This document shows positions 1-6,035 of a DNA stretch of 20,117 nucleotides, in pieces. Positions within the stretch are counted from its first letter, which is position 1. Every line of letters starts with the position of its first letter. The notes under the pieces are model-generated. The model saw only the letters and a list, made by a program, of their open reading frames with translations. It was not told the DNA's origin and did not search any database. The DNA comes from DASUZB01 sp036377075 (GTDB taxonomy: Bacteria; Actinomycetota; CALGFH01): NCBI GenBank assembly GCA_036377075.1, contig DASUZB010000041.1:1-20117 (forward strand). Direction: 5' to 3'. Position numbers and translations under genes: made by a program.

Positions 1-780
1 GGCATCGTGGTGCTCAACGGCGCCTCGGTCGTTCCGGGGATGGAGGTGTTGTTCACCGAGCTGCTGCGGCCTGGCTTCGACGAGCTGCTGGCGGTCCGCG
101 GCAGCGCCGCACCGGACACGCGCCGCCATCGCGGCCACGCCATGTTCCATACCATGCTGCTCGGCGCCGGGCGGCCCTTCCAGGCGCCGCGCGACGGGCT
201 GCCGGTGCGGGTGAACGGCTGGCGCGAGCCAGAATGGTTCGACTTCCCCCCACCGGTCGGCCGCCGGCTCCACTACCAGGTGCTGGAGATGGCGGACCTA
301 GACGTGCTGCCGGAGCTGTTCGGCGTCGGGACCGTCACGTTCAAGGCAGGCTCGGAGTTTCCGCTGCTCAACCGGCTGCTCGGCGCGGCCGCGGCGCTGC
401 GGGCCCGCACCGGTCACCCTCGGCTGGAGGCCTACACCTCGTTGGTCCGGGGCCTGTCCTGGCTGGTCGGACGGTTCGGCAACGACGCGGGCGGGGTGAT
501 CCTCCAGGTCACCGGCTGCCGCGGCGGCATGCCGCGGCACCAGGCCGTCGCCGTTGTGGGCGAACACGACGGGGGCCGCATCCCGACGGTGCTGGCCGGC
601 ATGGCGGTCGAGGAGCTGCTGGCCGGCCGGCTCGCCACTCCCGGCATCGCCGACCTGCGTTCCTGGCTCCCGCAGGACCGCCTGGTTCAGGGGCTGGCTC
701 GCCGCGGCCTGCGCCTTTGGTGGCGCCAGGACGCCGGCGCCTGGGAGCAGTTCCGCGCCGCCCACGACGGGGGCTGCTGA
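1..780 (+). CDS. Saccharopine dehydrogenase-like oxidoreductase, 3' part (5' end outside window)
   Basis: The reading frame is open from the first base to TGA at 778-780 (259 codons), so the gene starts upstream of the window. The visible part begins with GASVVPG, which in saccharopine-dehydrogenase-like proteins follows the N-terminal Rossmann NAD(P)-binding domain; that domain is not in the window. Further family-like stretches are VTFKAGSEFPLLN, then GNDAGGVILQVTG and IPTVLAGMAVEELL, where the last matches the usual Pro-Thr helix near the C-terminus. These proteins are often annotated as saccharopine dehydrogenases without proof of lysine metabolism, and the substrate cannot be inferred. 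The membrane-protein gene at 782 starts one base after this stop, so the two are probably co-transcribed. The GTG at 7 lies inside the conserved core and is not taken as the start. Confidence 0.8.
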   Translation, partial: GIVVLNGASVVPGMEVLFTELLRPGFDELLAVRGSAAPDTRRHRGHAMFHTMLLGAGRPFQAPRDGLPVRVNGWREPEWFDFPPPVGRRLHYQVLEMADLDVLPELFGVGTVTFKAGSEFPLLNRLLGAAAALRARTGHPRLEAYTSLVRGLSWLVGRFGNDAGGVILQVTGCRGGMPRHQAVAVVGEHDGGRIPTVLAGMAVEELLAGRLATPGIADLRSWLPQDRLVQGLARRGLRLWWRQDAGAWEQFRAAHDGGC

Positions 781-781
781 C

Positions 782-1216
782 GTGCGCACCCTGCCCCCCT
801 CCGGGCAGCGGCCACGCCGCCTGCCGCGACGGCGGCTGCACCGCACGGCCTTCCTCGCCGCCGGCCTGTACAACCTCGGCTGGGGCCTGTACGCGGTGGT
901 GGAGCCGCAATGGCTGTTTCGCATTGCTCGGATGCCGTTGGCGAACCACCCGGAGGTGTTTGCCTGCCTGGGCATGGTGATCGGCCTGTACGGCGTCCTC
1001 TACCTGGAGGTCGCCCGGGTCCCCGAACGGAACTGGCAGGTGGCCGCCGTCGGCTTGGCCGGCAAGGTGCTGGGGCCGCTGGGCTTTGCCCAGCTAGTGC
1101 TCTCGGGTCAGTGGCCGCTCAGGGCGGGCATCATCGTGCTCACCAACGACCTGCTCTGGTGGCTCCCGTTCGGGCTGTACCTGCACGACGCCTGGACGCG
1201 CCGGCCGTGCGCGTGA
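782..1216 (+). CDS. Small four-helix membrane protein
   Basis: A 144-residue protein with a basic N-terminus (residues 10-21, many Arg) and four hydrophobic segments at about residues 22-40, 58-78, 86-108 and 114-135. Arg/Lys-rich residues before helix 1 suggest a cytoplasmic N-terminus. GTG 782 is chosen because it lies one base after the upstream stop and has a G-rich Shine-Dalgarno-like run at 769-773 eight bases before it; the frame is also open further upstream, but there it overlaps the oxidoreductase. The stretch NHPEVFACLGMVIGLYG resembles a conserved uncharacterised family of small actinobacterial membrane proteins. The tight spacing to the saccharopine-dehydrogenase-like gene suggests a common function, perhaps in lipid or redox metabolism, but this is only inference from position. 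No catalytic motif is visible. Confidence 0.7.
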   Translation: MRTLPPSGQRPRRLPRRRLHRTAFLAAGLYNLGWGLYAVVEPQWLFRIARMPLANHPEVFACLGMVIGLYGVLYLEVARVPERNWQVAAVGLAGKVLGPLGFAQLVLSGQWPLRAGIIVLTNDLLWWLPFGLYLHDAWTRRPCA

Positions 1217-1264
1217 CCTGAAGGGTGCGCAAGCGGGTTCATGCAGCTTGTCGATACTCGTGAA

Positions 1265-1666
1265 GGAGAAGTTGCAGGCCACGATCCCGGCGGCCTGCTG
1301 GCGCAGGAACGCCGGCCAGGTCTTGCTCGCCCGTCGCGGTGCCGGGTCGAGCCGGTGGCGACGGAGCGTGGTGCGAATCGCGGTCGCGGAGACCTGCACG
1401 CCAAGCCGGAGCAGCTCACCCTTGATGCGCTGGTAGCCCCAGATTGGGTTCTCCTTGGCCAGGCGCACGACCAGCTGCTGCACCTCCGGGTTCAGCGCTG
1501 GCCGTCCGGTCGGGCGGTGCGCGTAGGTCCAGGCGCCGGCGACCAGCCGCCGGTGCCAGCGCAGCAGCGTCTCCGGTCTCACGAGGAAGCACGACCAGCG
1601 GGACCTTGGCAGGACGCGGCTGGCCGCGGCGAGCAGTGCCCGACCGGCGGGCTCCAGCTTGGGACG
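1265..1666 (-). pseudogene. IS3/IS481-type transposase fragment (HTH part only)
   Basis: Read on the minus strand, codons from 1666 down to about 1271 give a continuous match to the N-terminal half of integrase-core transposases common in actinobacteria: RVLPRSRWSCFLVRPETLL, then LLRWHRRLVAGAWTY, NPIWGYQRIKGELLRLG and TAIRTTLRRHRLDPAPRRA, ending at AAGIVACNF. This is the DNA-binding helix-turn-helix region. The similarity stops where the catalytic DDE domain should begin, and the extreme N-terminus is missing, because codons before 1666 belong to another gene fragment. It therefore cannot encode an active transposase. A GTG at 1582 opens a shorter frame, but it lies in the middle of the family match. 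A related, also truncated, fragment lies at 18892-19045 in the same orientation. Family assignment between IS3 and IS481 is uncertain. Confidence 0.8.
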
Positions 1667-1679
1667 TGAGGTCTGGCGC

Positions 1680-1922
1680 CTTGATCACCAGCTTGTTCTG
1701 CGCCAGCAGCCTGGCGACCTGCGCCAGCGCCTGCATGGGCTGGCTGTCGGCGCCGCCGAGGGTGACGCGCGCTCCGGCCTGGCCGGCGGCGTAGTTGGCG
1801 ATGCTCACCACCTGGGACGGCTCGGGTGCCAAGCTGACCAGGTCCTCGACCGGGGCCTTGCCCGCGACGTCGAAGACCGCGTCGACCGGCCCGCCGGCTC
1901 CTCGCTTGTCCCCTCCTCTCAA
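1680..1922 (-). pseudogene. Zinc-free MDR/quinone oxidoreductase fragment (C-terminal part)
   Basis: On the minus strand, codons 1922 to 1680 read GGPVDAVFDVAGKAPVEDL, PEPSQVVSIANYAAGQAGA and LGGADSQPMQALAQVA, then NKLVIK. This looks like the second half of the Rossmann domain of NADP-dependent medium-chain (quinone oxidoreductase type) dehydrogenases, which normally start about 200 residues earlier and go on with a short C-terminal segment ending near HVRGKLV. Here the N-terminal catalytic domain is absent and the match stops at NKLVIK, where the transposase fragment begins in another frame. The first codon (TTG at 1922) overlaps the stop codon of the Lrp gene, so a GAGGAGG-like sequence at the junction could allow some translation, but no functional product is expected. 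It is best read as a remnant left after IS insertion and deletion. Confidence 0.75.
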
Positions 1923-2431
1923 TCAGCCGTCGTGGGCGCCCGTCGCCTCGCCCCGGTCGCACCCCGGGCGAGAGCCGCCGGCCCAATGGACCGCCGCGGC
2001 AGTGGGCTGGAGTAGACGACGCTGGTCGTCACCCCACCCAGGACGCTCACCCGCCCGGCCACCTCCTCCAGGTGGCCCATGGACCGGGCGACCACCTTCA
2101 GGACGAAGCAGTCCTCGCCGGTCACGTGGTGTGCCTCGATGATCTCCGGCGTGGTGGCGAGCAGCCGCTCGAAGGGCTGGTAGTTGCCTGTGGGGTAGCG
2201 CACCCGGACCAGGGCGAGGATCCCCAGGCCGACCCGCTCGGGGTCGACGAGCGCGCTGTACCCGAGGATGACGCGGGCCTCCTCGAGGCGGCGCACACGA
2301 TCGGCCACGGCACTGGGTGACATGCCGACCTCGCGCGCCAGGTCCGCATAGCGGATGCGCCCGTCCCGCTGGAGAGTCGTCACGATCCGCCAGTCTGTGG
2401 CGTCGAGCGTGATCGGAGAATCAACGGCCAT
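1919..2431 (-). CDS. Lrp/AsnC-family transcriptional regulator
   Basis: A 170-residue protein with the standard two-domain layout. Residues about 10-60 form the winged helix-turn-helix (LDATDWRIVTTLQRDGRIRY, then DLAREVGMSPSAVADRVRRL). Residues about 68-142 form the RAM ligand-binding and oligomerisation domain, including the typical GEDCFVLKV segment at 105-113. The C-terminal 25 residues are Ala/Arg-rich and not part of the family core. The start is the ATG at 2431; no good ribosome binding site is visible before it. Such regulators usually bind amino acids or related small molecules and often autoregulate and control a divergent neighbour; here that neighbour is the rhodanese at 2524, 92 bases away. 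A role in sulfur or cysteine response is inference from that neighbour only. Its stop overlaps the start of the MDR remnant. Confidence 0.9.
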   Translation of the reverse strand: MAVDSPITLDATDWRIVTTLQRDGRIRYADLAREVGMSPSAVADRVRRLEEARVILGYSALVDPERVGLGILALVRVRYPTGNYQPFERLLATTPEIIEAHHVTGEDCFVLKVVARSMGHLEEVAGRVSVLGGVTTSVVYSSPLPRRSIGPAALARGATGARRRAPTTAD

Positions 2432-2511
2432 GAAGCATGATCACCGCGCGATCGACGGCGAAGCAACCCCTAAGCCGTTGTGCCGCTGTTCCCCAACGAC
2501 CATCGCCACCG

Positions 2512-2517
2512 TAGCAT
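2512..2517 (+). promoter_or_regulatory. -10 element of a probable leaderless rhodanese transcript
   Basis: TAGCAT fits the TANNNT -10 consensus and ends six bases before the ATG at 2524. This spacing would put the transcription start at or next to the ATG. No Shine-Dalgarno sequence is present before that ATG, which agrees with a leaderless mRNA, a common type in actinobacteria. No convincing -35 hexamer is visible 16-19 bases upstream. Confidence 0.5.
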
Positions 2518-2523
2518 CGACGC

Positions 2524-2997
2524 ATGAACACGACCTCCATCAGCCCTGTCCTGCGGACACCCGCAGCCGTGCCTGCTGACGCCGCCGCCTACTTCGCCGC
2601 CAGGCTTGCCTACCACACCGACGTCGCCGACGTGCACGCCGCCCTGTCCAGTGGCGAGCCAGGCTTCGTCCTGGTCGACTCGCGCGGGGACGCCGCCTGG
2701 GCGCAGGCCCACATTCCCGGTGCGACCCACGTGCCCACCGCGCAGATCCTCAGCGACGCGAGCGGACTGCTCGATCACGAAGTGCCGGTGGTGACCTACT
2801 GCTGGGGGCCGGGATGCGACGGAGCGACCCGCGCCGCGCTTGCCCTCGCCCGCCTGGGCTACCGCGTCAAGGAGATGCTCGGCGGTATCGAGTACTGGAT
2901 CCGCGAAGGCCTTCCAGTCGAGACCGGGGAGGGGCTCGTCCAGCGTCCTGCCGATCCGCTCACCTCGCCGATCGCGCCGATGGCTTGCGATTGCTGA
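2524..2997 (+). CDS. Rhodanese-domain protein (single-domain sulfurtransferase)
   Basis: A 157-residue protein with a single rhodanese fold at about residues 28-132. Recognisable parts are FVLVDSRGDAAWAQAHIPGA (residues 49-67), the start of the domain including the conserved Asp-x-Arg, and VVTYCWGPGCDGATRAALAL (89-108), the active-site strand and loop. Cys93 occupies the usual position after the strand, but Cys98 begins a CDGATRA loop that also resembles a catalytic loop, so either could carry the persulfide. MLGGIEYWIREG (118-129) is the typical last helix. A short CDC tail ends the protein. Rhodaneses move sulfane sulfur to thiol or cyanide acceptors in the cytoplasm. The Lrp-type regulator transcribed divergently is the likely controller. 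ATG 2524 is used; it lacks a ribosome binding site but follows a -10-like element closely. Confidence 0.88.
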   Translation: MNTTSISPVLRTPAAVPADAAAYFAARLAYHTDVADVHAALSSGEPGFVLVDSRGDAAWAQAHIPGATHVPTAQILSDASGLLDHEVPVVTYCWGPGCDGATRAALALARLGYRVKEMLGGIEYWIREGLPVETGEGLVQRPADPLTSPIAPMACDC

Positions 2998-3046
2998 ACG
3001 CTGGCCGGCACTGCAGCGGCTGTTTGCCCATAGCAGCGGATTGGCG

Positions 3047-3065
3047 GCGTGCGCACGCTAGCGTG
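3047..3065. terminator. Two overlapping perfect palindromes between convergent genes
   Basis: GCGTGCGCACGC at 3047-3058 and CACGCTAGCGTG at 3054-3065 are both perfect 12-base palindromes and share five bases, so only one could form a hairpin at a time. They sit just before the stop of the HxlR gene on the minus strand and 50 bases after the rhodanese stop on the plus strand, where a bidirectional terminator would be expected. No T-run follows on either strand, and the stems have almost no loop, so a classical intrinsic terminator is not shown. Confidence 0.3.
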
Positions 3066-3067
3066 GC

Positions 3068-3541
3068 TCAGCCGGTGGTGTGGTCCTGGCCGGGCAGGCC
3101 CGGTCCTGGGCGGGTGGCGACCTGGTCGGGGGCGAGCGGCTGGCCGCAGGCGGCGCAGGCGAGCTGCTCGACCACGGCGCCGCCGCAGTCGTGATGCTCG
3201 GCGACGACCGGCGGGCCGGCATCGCCTGCCAGGTGGCGGTCGCCCCAGTGCATCAGCCCGAGGAGCACCACCAGCAGCTCGCTGCCCTTGGCGGTCGGGT
3301 GGTACTCGAACCGCGGCGGGTGGTCCTGGTAGCGCCGGCGCTCCAGCAGGCCATGCTCGACCAGGCGACCCAGCCGGTCGCTGAGCACGTTGCGCGCCAC
3401 GCCCAGGCTGTGGACCAGCTCGTCGAAGCGGCGGGCGCCGCGCAGGACGTCCCTGAGCACCAGCAGGGTCCAGCGCTCGCCGACCACCTCCAGGGTGCGC
3501 GCGATGGAGCAGACCTGGCCGTCGTAGGTTCGGCTCAGCAT
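3068..3541 (-). CDS. HxlR-family winged-helix regulator with C-terminal cysteine cluster
   Basis: A 157-residue protein. Residues about 11-105 are the HxlR winged-helix domain: CSIARTLEVVGERWTLLVLR (11-30), RRFDELVHSLGVARNVLSDR (37-56) with the recognition helix, and the wing RRRYQDHPPRFEYHPTAKG. Cys11 sits at the start of the domain, where redox-sensing HxlR members (YodB and HypR of Bacillus) carry their conserved cysteine. After the domain, residues 117-135 contain His117, Cys119, Cys129 and Cys132 in a pattern resembling a small zinc ribbon; this is seen in some actinobacterial HxlR proteins, but its role is not known to me. The gene lies 36 bases downstream of the metallo-hydrolase gene on the same strand, so it may be the last gene of that unit and regulate it. 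Start ATG 3541. Confidence 0.88.
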   Translation of the reverse strand: MLSRTYDGQVCSIARTLEVVGERWTLLVLRDVLRGARRFDELVHSLGVARNVLSDRLGRLVEHGLLERRRYQDHPPRFEYHPTAKGSELLVVLLGLMHWGDRHLAGDAGPPVVAEHHDCGGAVVEQLACAACGQPLAPDQVATRPGPGLPGQDHTTG

Positions 3542-3577
3542 GCGACCATCGTAGCCCGGTCGGTTTCGTGATGCTAC

Positions 3578-5326
3578 CTATGGTGCGGGTGGTACCTCCA
3601 CGCCCGCGGCGGCGGCGTAGATGGCGAACTTGAACGGGCTGAGCTGCTGGTAGCGCTCCAGCAGCCGGTACAGCGCGCGGCGCCGCAGGTCCCGCAGCGG
3701 CCGGTCGTCGGTGTGGCGCAGCAGCCCGTACTCGGCCAGGCGCAGGGCCAGCGCCGCGTCGCCGCGGTCGAGCAGGTCGGCGGCGGCATGGCTGAACGCC
3801 GCCGCGGTCTGGCCGCCGAGCAGGTCCAGCGCGGCCGCCCACGCGGCGGCGGTGAACACCTCGACGCCCTCGCCGTCGGCCTTCCAGTAGCCGGTGCGCT
3901 GGTGGTGGACGCGCTTGACGAGGTTGTCGCGCAGCAGCAGGTAGGGCAGCACGGCTTCGGGGTGGTCGCGCAGGCTGGCGGGCAGGTGGTTGGTGGCCAG
4001 GATGTCGGCCAGCGGGGTGCCTTGCCGGATGGCCTGCAGGGTGCGCTGGTACAGGTCCGACAACGCCAAAGCCAGACCGGGGAAGACGGCGATGGTGAAC
4101 AGGTTGGTCAGTGGCGTGTGCCCGTGGATGACCGTGCGCGGTGCCAGGCCCTCGACCAGGGCCATGGCCTGCAGCAGCCCCTCGGCGGAGCCCTCCGGGA
4201 AGAACGGCGCGCCAAGCTGTGGCATGAGCATGTCACCGACGATCGCCACGCCCTGGTCGGGGAGGTGGACGACCAGCCCGTCGCTGGTCTCCCCGCCGTT
4301 GATCGGGTACAGGATGACGTCCACCCCGCCGATGGCCAGCTTCTCCGGTGCGCCCACCAGCCGGTCGGGGACGACGTCCACCCAGCGGCCCGCACCGGAA
4401 GGGTCGGCCGAGCGGAACAGGATCGGCGGCGCGTGGCGCTGCAGGCGCAGCTCGTCGGCGAAGTTGGCCTGCGCGATGACCTCGACGCCGGGGTTGGTGG
4501 CGCGGACCTCCTCCAGGCCGCCGATGTGGTCGGTGTGGGCGTGGGTGAGGATGACGTGGGTGACCGGCGCACTGCTTCCGGTGACGGTCCGCAGCTCGGC
4601 GAGGGCCGCGCGCACGTGCGCCCGGCTGGTGGTCGTGTCGACCAGGACGATCCCCTCGCCGGTGAGGATGGCGGTAACGTCGGCGAAGTCGAAGCCCTGG
4701 GCGACGTGCACACCGGCGGCGGGCTGGACGATCTGGGTCGGGCCGAAGTGGAAGCCGTCCTCGCGGGACAGCCACCAGTCCGTGGTCAGCGACGGGAAGT
4801 CCGGGTCGGCCAGCGCCGGCCCGGCGCGGCGGCGCGCCACCTCGGCGTCGCCGCTGCGGCCCAGCGCCTGGTAGGCCGCGGCGAGGGCGGGGTAGGCGGC
4901 GCGGCGCAGGCCGACGGGGAAGCCGGCCTGCTGTGGCAGGGCGAGCACCAGCTCCAGGTCGGCGACGGCCGTGCCGGCCTTGCCGAGCGCGGCGGGGAGC
5001 TGCGCGAGTAGCAGACCGCGGAAGTAGTTGCTCAGGCCGGGCGCCTGCGCGACGGCCCGGTCGAGCAGGCGCAGCGCCTGGTCGAGGTCGTGGCCGGCGC
5101 GGGCCTGGAAGAGCCCGGCCAGGGCCGCGTACAGCGGCTGGTCGGGGTCCTGCTCGGCGAGTTCGGTGAACACGGCGCGGGCCTGGTCGTCCTGCCCGGC
5201 CGCGAGCAGTTGGCTGGCCAGCGCGAGGACCACCAGGGGACTCGGGTTCGGCCAGCGCACCGCCTGGCGGAGCGCCTCCAGGTCGAGGTTGCGGCTGAGC
5301 GGCTGGTGCGTCTCGCTGTTCGGCAT
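3578..5326 (-). CDS. TPR/metallo-beta-lactamase-fold hydrolase with alkylsulfatase-type C-terminal domain
   Basis: A 582-residue protein in three parts. Residues about 30-170 are Ala/Leu-rich helical repeats of TPR type (DDQARAVFTELAEQDPDQPL, LDQALRLLDRAVAQAPGLSN). Residues about 195-410 are a metallo-beta-lactamase fold: THAHTDHIGG at 261-270 gives the metal-binding HxHxDH motif (His262, His264, Asp266, His267), GDM at 364-366 supplies the bridging Asp, and HGH at 401-403 gives the last ligand. Residues about 475-580 resemble the helical dimerisation domain of linear alkylsulfatases (TGYWKADGEG, FSHAAADLLDRGDAALALRL). The substrate could be an alkyl sulfate or another ester; this is not decided by the sequence. 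There is no signal peptide, so a cytoplasmic protein is expected. The ATG at 5326 is preceded by a strong GGAGGA sequence. The HxlR gene follows downstream. Confidence 0.85.
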   Translation of the reverse strand: MPNSETHQPLSRNLDLEALRQAVRWPNPSPLVVLALASQLLAAGQDDQARAVFTELAEQDPDQPLYAALAGLFQARAGHDLDQALRLLDRAVAQAPGLSNYFRGLLLAQLPAALGKAGTAVADLELVLALPQQAGFPVGLRRAAYPALAAAYQALGRSGDAEVARRRAGPALADPDFPSLTTDWWLSREDGFHFGPTQIVQPAAGVHVAQGFDFADVTAILTGEGIVLVDTTTSRAHVRAALAELRTVTGSSAPVTHVILTHAHTDHIGGLEEVRATNPGVEVIAQANFADELRLQRHAPPILFRSADPSGAGRWVDVVPDRLVGAPEKLAIGGVDVILYPINGGETSDGLVVHLPDQGVAIVGDMLMPQLGAPFFPEGSAEGLLQAMALVEGLAPRTVIHGHTPLTNLFTIAVFPGLALALSDLYQRTLQAIRQGTPLADILATNHLPASLRDHPEAVLPYLLLRDNLVKRVHHQRTGYWKADGEGVEVFTAAAWAAALDLLGGQTAAAFSHAAADLLDRGDAALALRLAEYGLLRHTDDRPLRDLRRRALYRLLERYQQLSPFKFAIYAAAAGVEVPPAP

Positions 5327-5420
5327 GGTCGCGTCCTCCAGGAGGATCGGGTCAGCGTGTCGGGTGAACGGCGCGGGCAGGGACGGTCACCCCTCCACCC
5401 TGAGTGAGTTGCTTCACGAA

Positions 5421-5449
5421 ACCCTAAGAACGCTAGTAAGTCTTGTCAA
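5421..5449 (-). promoter_or_regulatory. Sigma-70-type promoter of the metallo-hydrolase gene
   Basis: On the minus strand, a consensus -35 TTGACA (5449-5444) is followed after 17 bases by TAGGGT (5426-5421), which fits TANNNT. It lies about 95 bases upstream of the ATG at 5326. The -35 hexamer is inside the palindrome at 5435-5459, so a bound regulator would block polymerase. This is a sequence match only; no start site is known. Confidence 0.5.
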
Positions 5450-5459
5450 GCAACTTATT
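5435..5459. promoter_or_regulatory. Imperfect palindrome, candidate operator
   Basis: Outer arms AGTAAGT (5435-5441) and ACTTATT (5453-5459) are inverted with six of seven bases matching. Inside them lies CTTGTCAAG (5442-5450), a perfect 4-1-4 palindrome. A second, wider inverted pair is AGTTGCTTCAC at 5407-5417 against GTCAAGCAACT at 5445-5455 (10 of 11). The region is markedly AT-richer than its surroundings. It covers the -35 of the hydrolase promoter and lies between the divergent hydrolase and ABM-fold genes. The nearby HxlR protein (3068-3541) is the obvious candidate to bind it, by position only. The rest of the gene-free stretch 5327-5652 holds the hydrolase leader and the possible fragment at 5470-5552. 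Confidence 0.45.
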
Positions 5460-5469
5460 GACAGGGTGG

Positions 5470-5552
5470 ATGAAGGGTCGCACGCGTAAGCTGACCAAGC
5501 GGATCGCCGCCCTGCGGGCGCTCAAGGCCACCTCGAGCAGCTCAACCAGTAG
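5470..5552 (+). pseudogene. Possible 3' remnant of a helical protein gene
   Basis: From the ATG at 5470 the frame reads MKGRTRKLTKRIAALRALKA and then turns into a Ser/Thr run. If one base is restored near 5529, the frame instead continues HLEQLNQ and ends at TAG 5550-5552, giving an amphipathic helix of the kind that ends many small regulators. This suggests a frameshifted gene end, but the piece is only about 27 codons and could be chance. In the existing frame it is open through to the ABM-fold gene. Confidence 0.25.
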
Positions 5553-5652
5553 GCCTGCACGCTGGATCCCAGGCGCTGCGACCCCGCGCGGGGGTCTGCC
5601 ACCTCGTCGCCTGACCACCACGGCCACTCGATTCTTCCAGGAGGCTCACGCG

Positions 5653-6030
5653 ATGATCGCACGGATCTGGAGAGGCGCAGTCCGCCGCCAGGACGGCGAC
5701 GCCTATGCCAGCTACATGCAGGCCACCGGCATCGCCGGCTACGTCCGCACGCCAGGCAACCGCGCGGCCCTGATGCTGCGGCGCGAGGTCGGCGACCGGT
5801 GCGAGTTCGTGATGGTCACCCTGTGGGAGTCGATGCAGGCCGTCATCGCCTTTGCTGGGCCAACCCCCGAGCAGGCGGTCTTCTACCCAGACGACGACCG
5901 CTTCCTCATCGAACGCGATCTGACCGTGGCGCACTACCAGGTCGCTGCGGCCGTGGTGGACCGGGCGATCCCGACCGGCCGACCGCCAGGTGAATCCACC
6001 GATCGAACAGCCCCGCCCGGACCAGGGTAG
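5653..6030 (+). CDS. ABM-superfamily (dimeric alpha/beta barrel) small protein
   Basis: A 125-residue protein. MIARIWRGAVRRQDGDAYAS at the start, the middle segments RAALMLRREVGDRCEFVMVT and LWESMQAVIAFAG, and FYPDDDRFLIERDLTVAHYQ at about 78-96 match small proteins annotated as antibiotic biosynthesis monooxygenase-like. These form dimeric alpha/beta barrels and include quinol monooxygenases and haem-degrading enzymes, but most have no known function. No cofactor-binding residue can be named here. The frame is open upstream as far as 5443; ATG 5653 is preferred because the family match begins there and CCAGGAGG lies nine bases before it. The last 20 residues are Pro/Gly-rich. It is divergent from the hydrolase gene across the palindrome at 5435-5459, and its stop lies five bases from the stop of the convergent GGDEF-EAL gene. 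Confidence 0.75.
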   Translation: MIARIWRGAVRRQDGDAYASYMQATGIAGYVRTPGNRAALMLRREVGDRCEFVMVTLWESMQAVIAFAGPTPEQAVFYPDDDRFLIERDLTVAHYQVAAAVVDRAIPTGRPPGESTDRTAPPGPG

Positions 6031-6035
6031 GCGGA

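Noticed and set aside
3713..5011. A 432-codon plus-strand frame opposite the metallo-hydrolase
   Set aside because: Gly/Val/Gln-rich shadow of a clear hydrolase gene; no family motif.
5443..5652. A 70-residue N-terminal extension of the ABM-fold protein
   Set aside because: The frame is open, but the family match starts at 5653, where a good ribosome binding site lies; the upstream part overlaps the putative operator.
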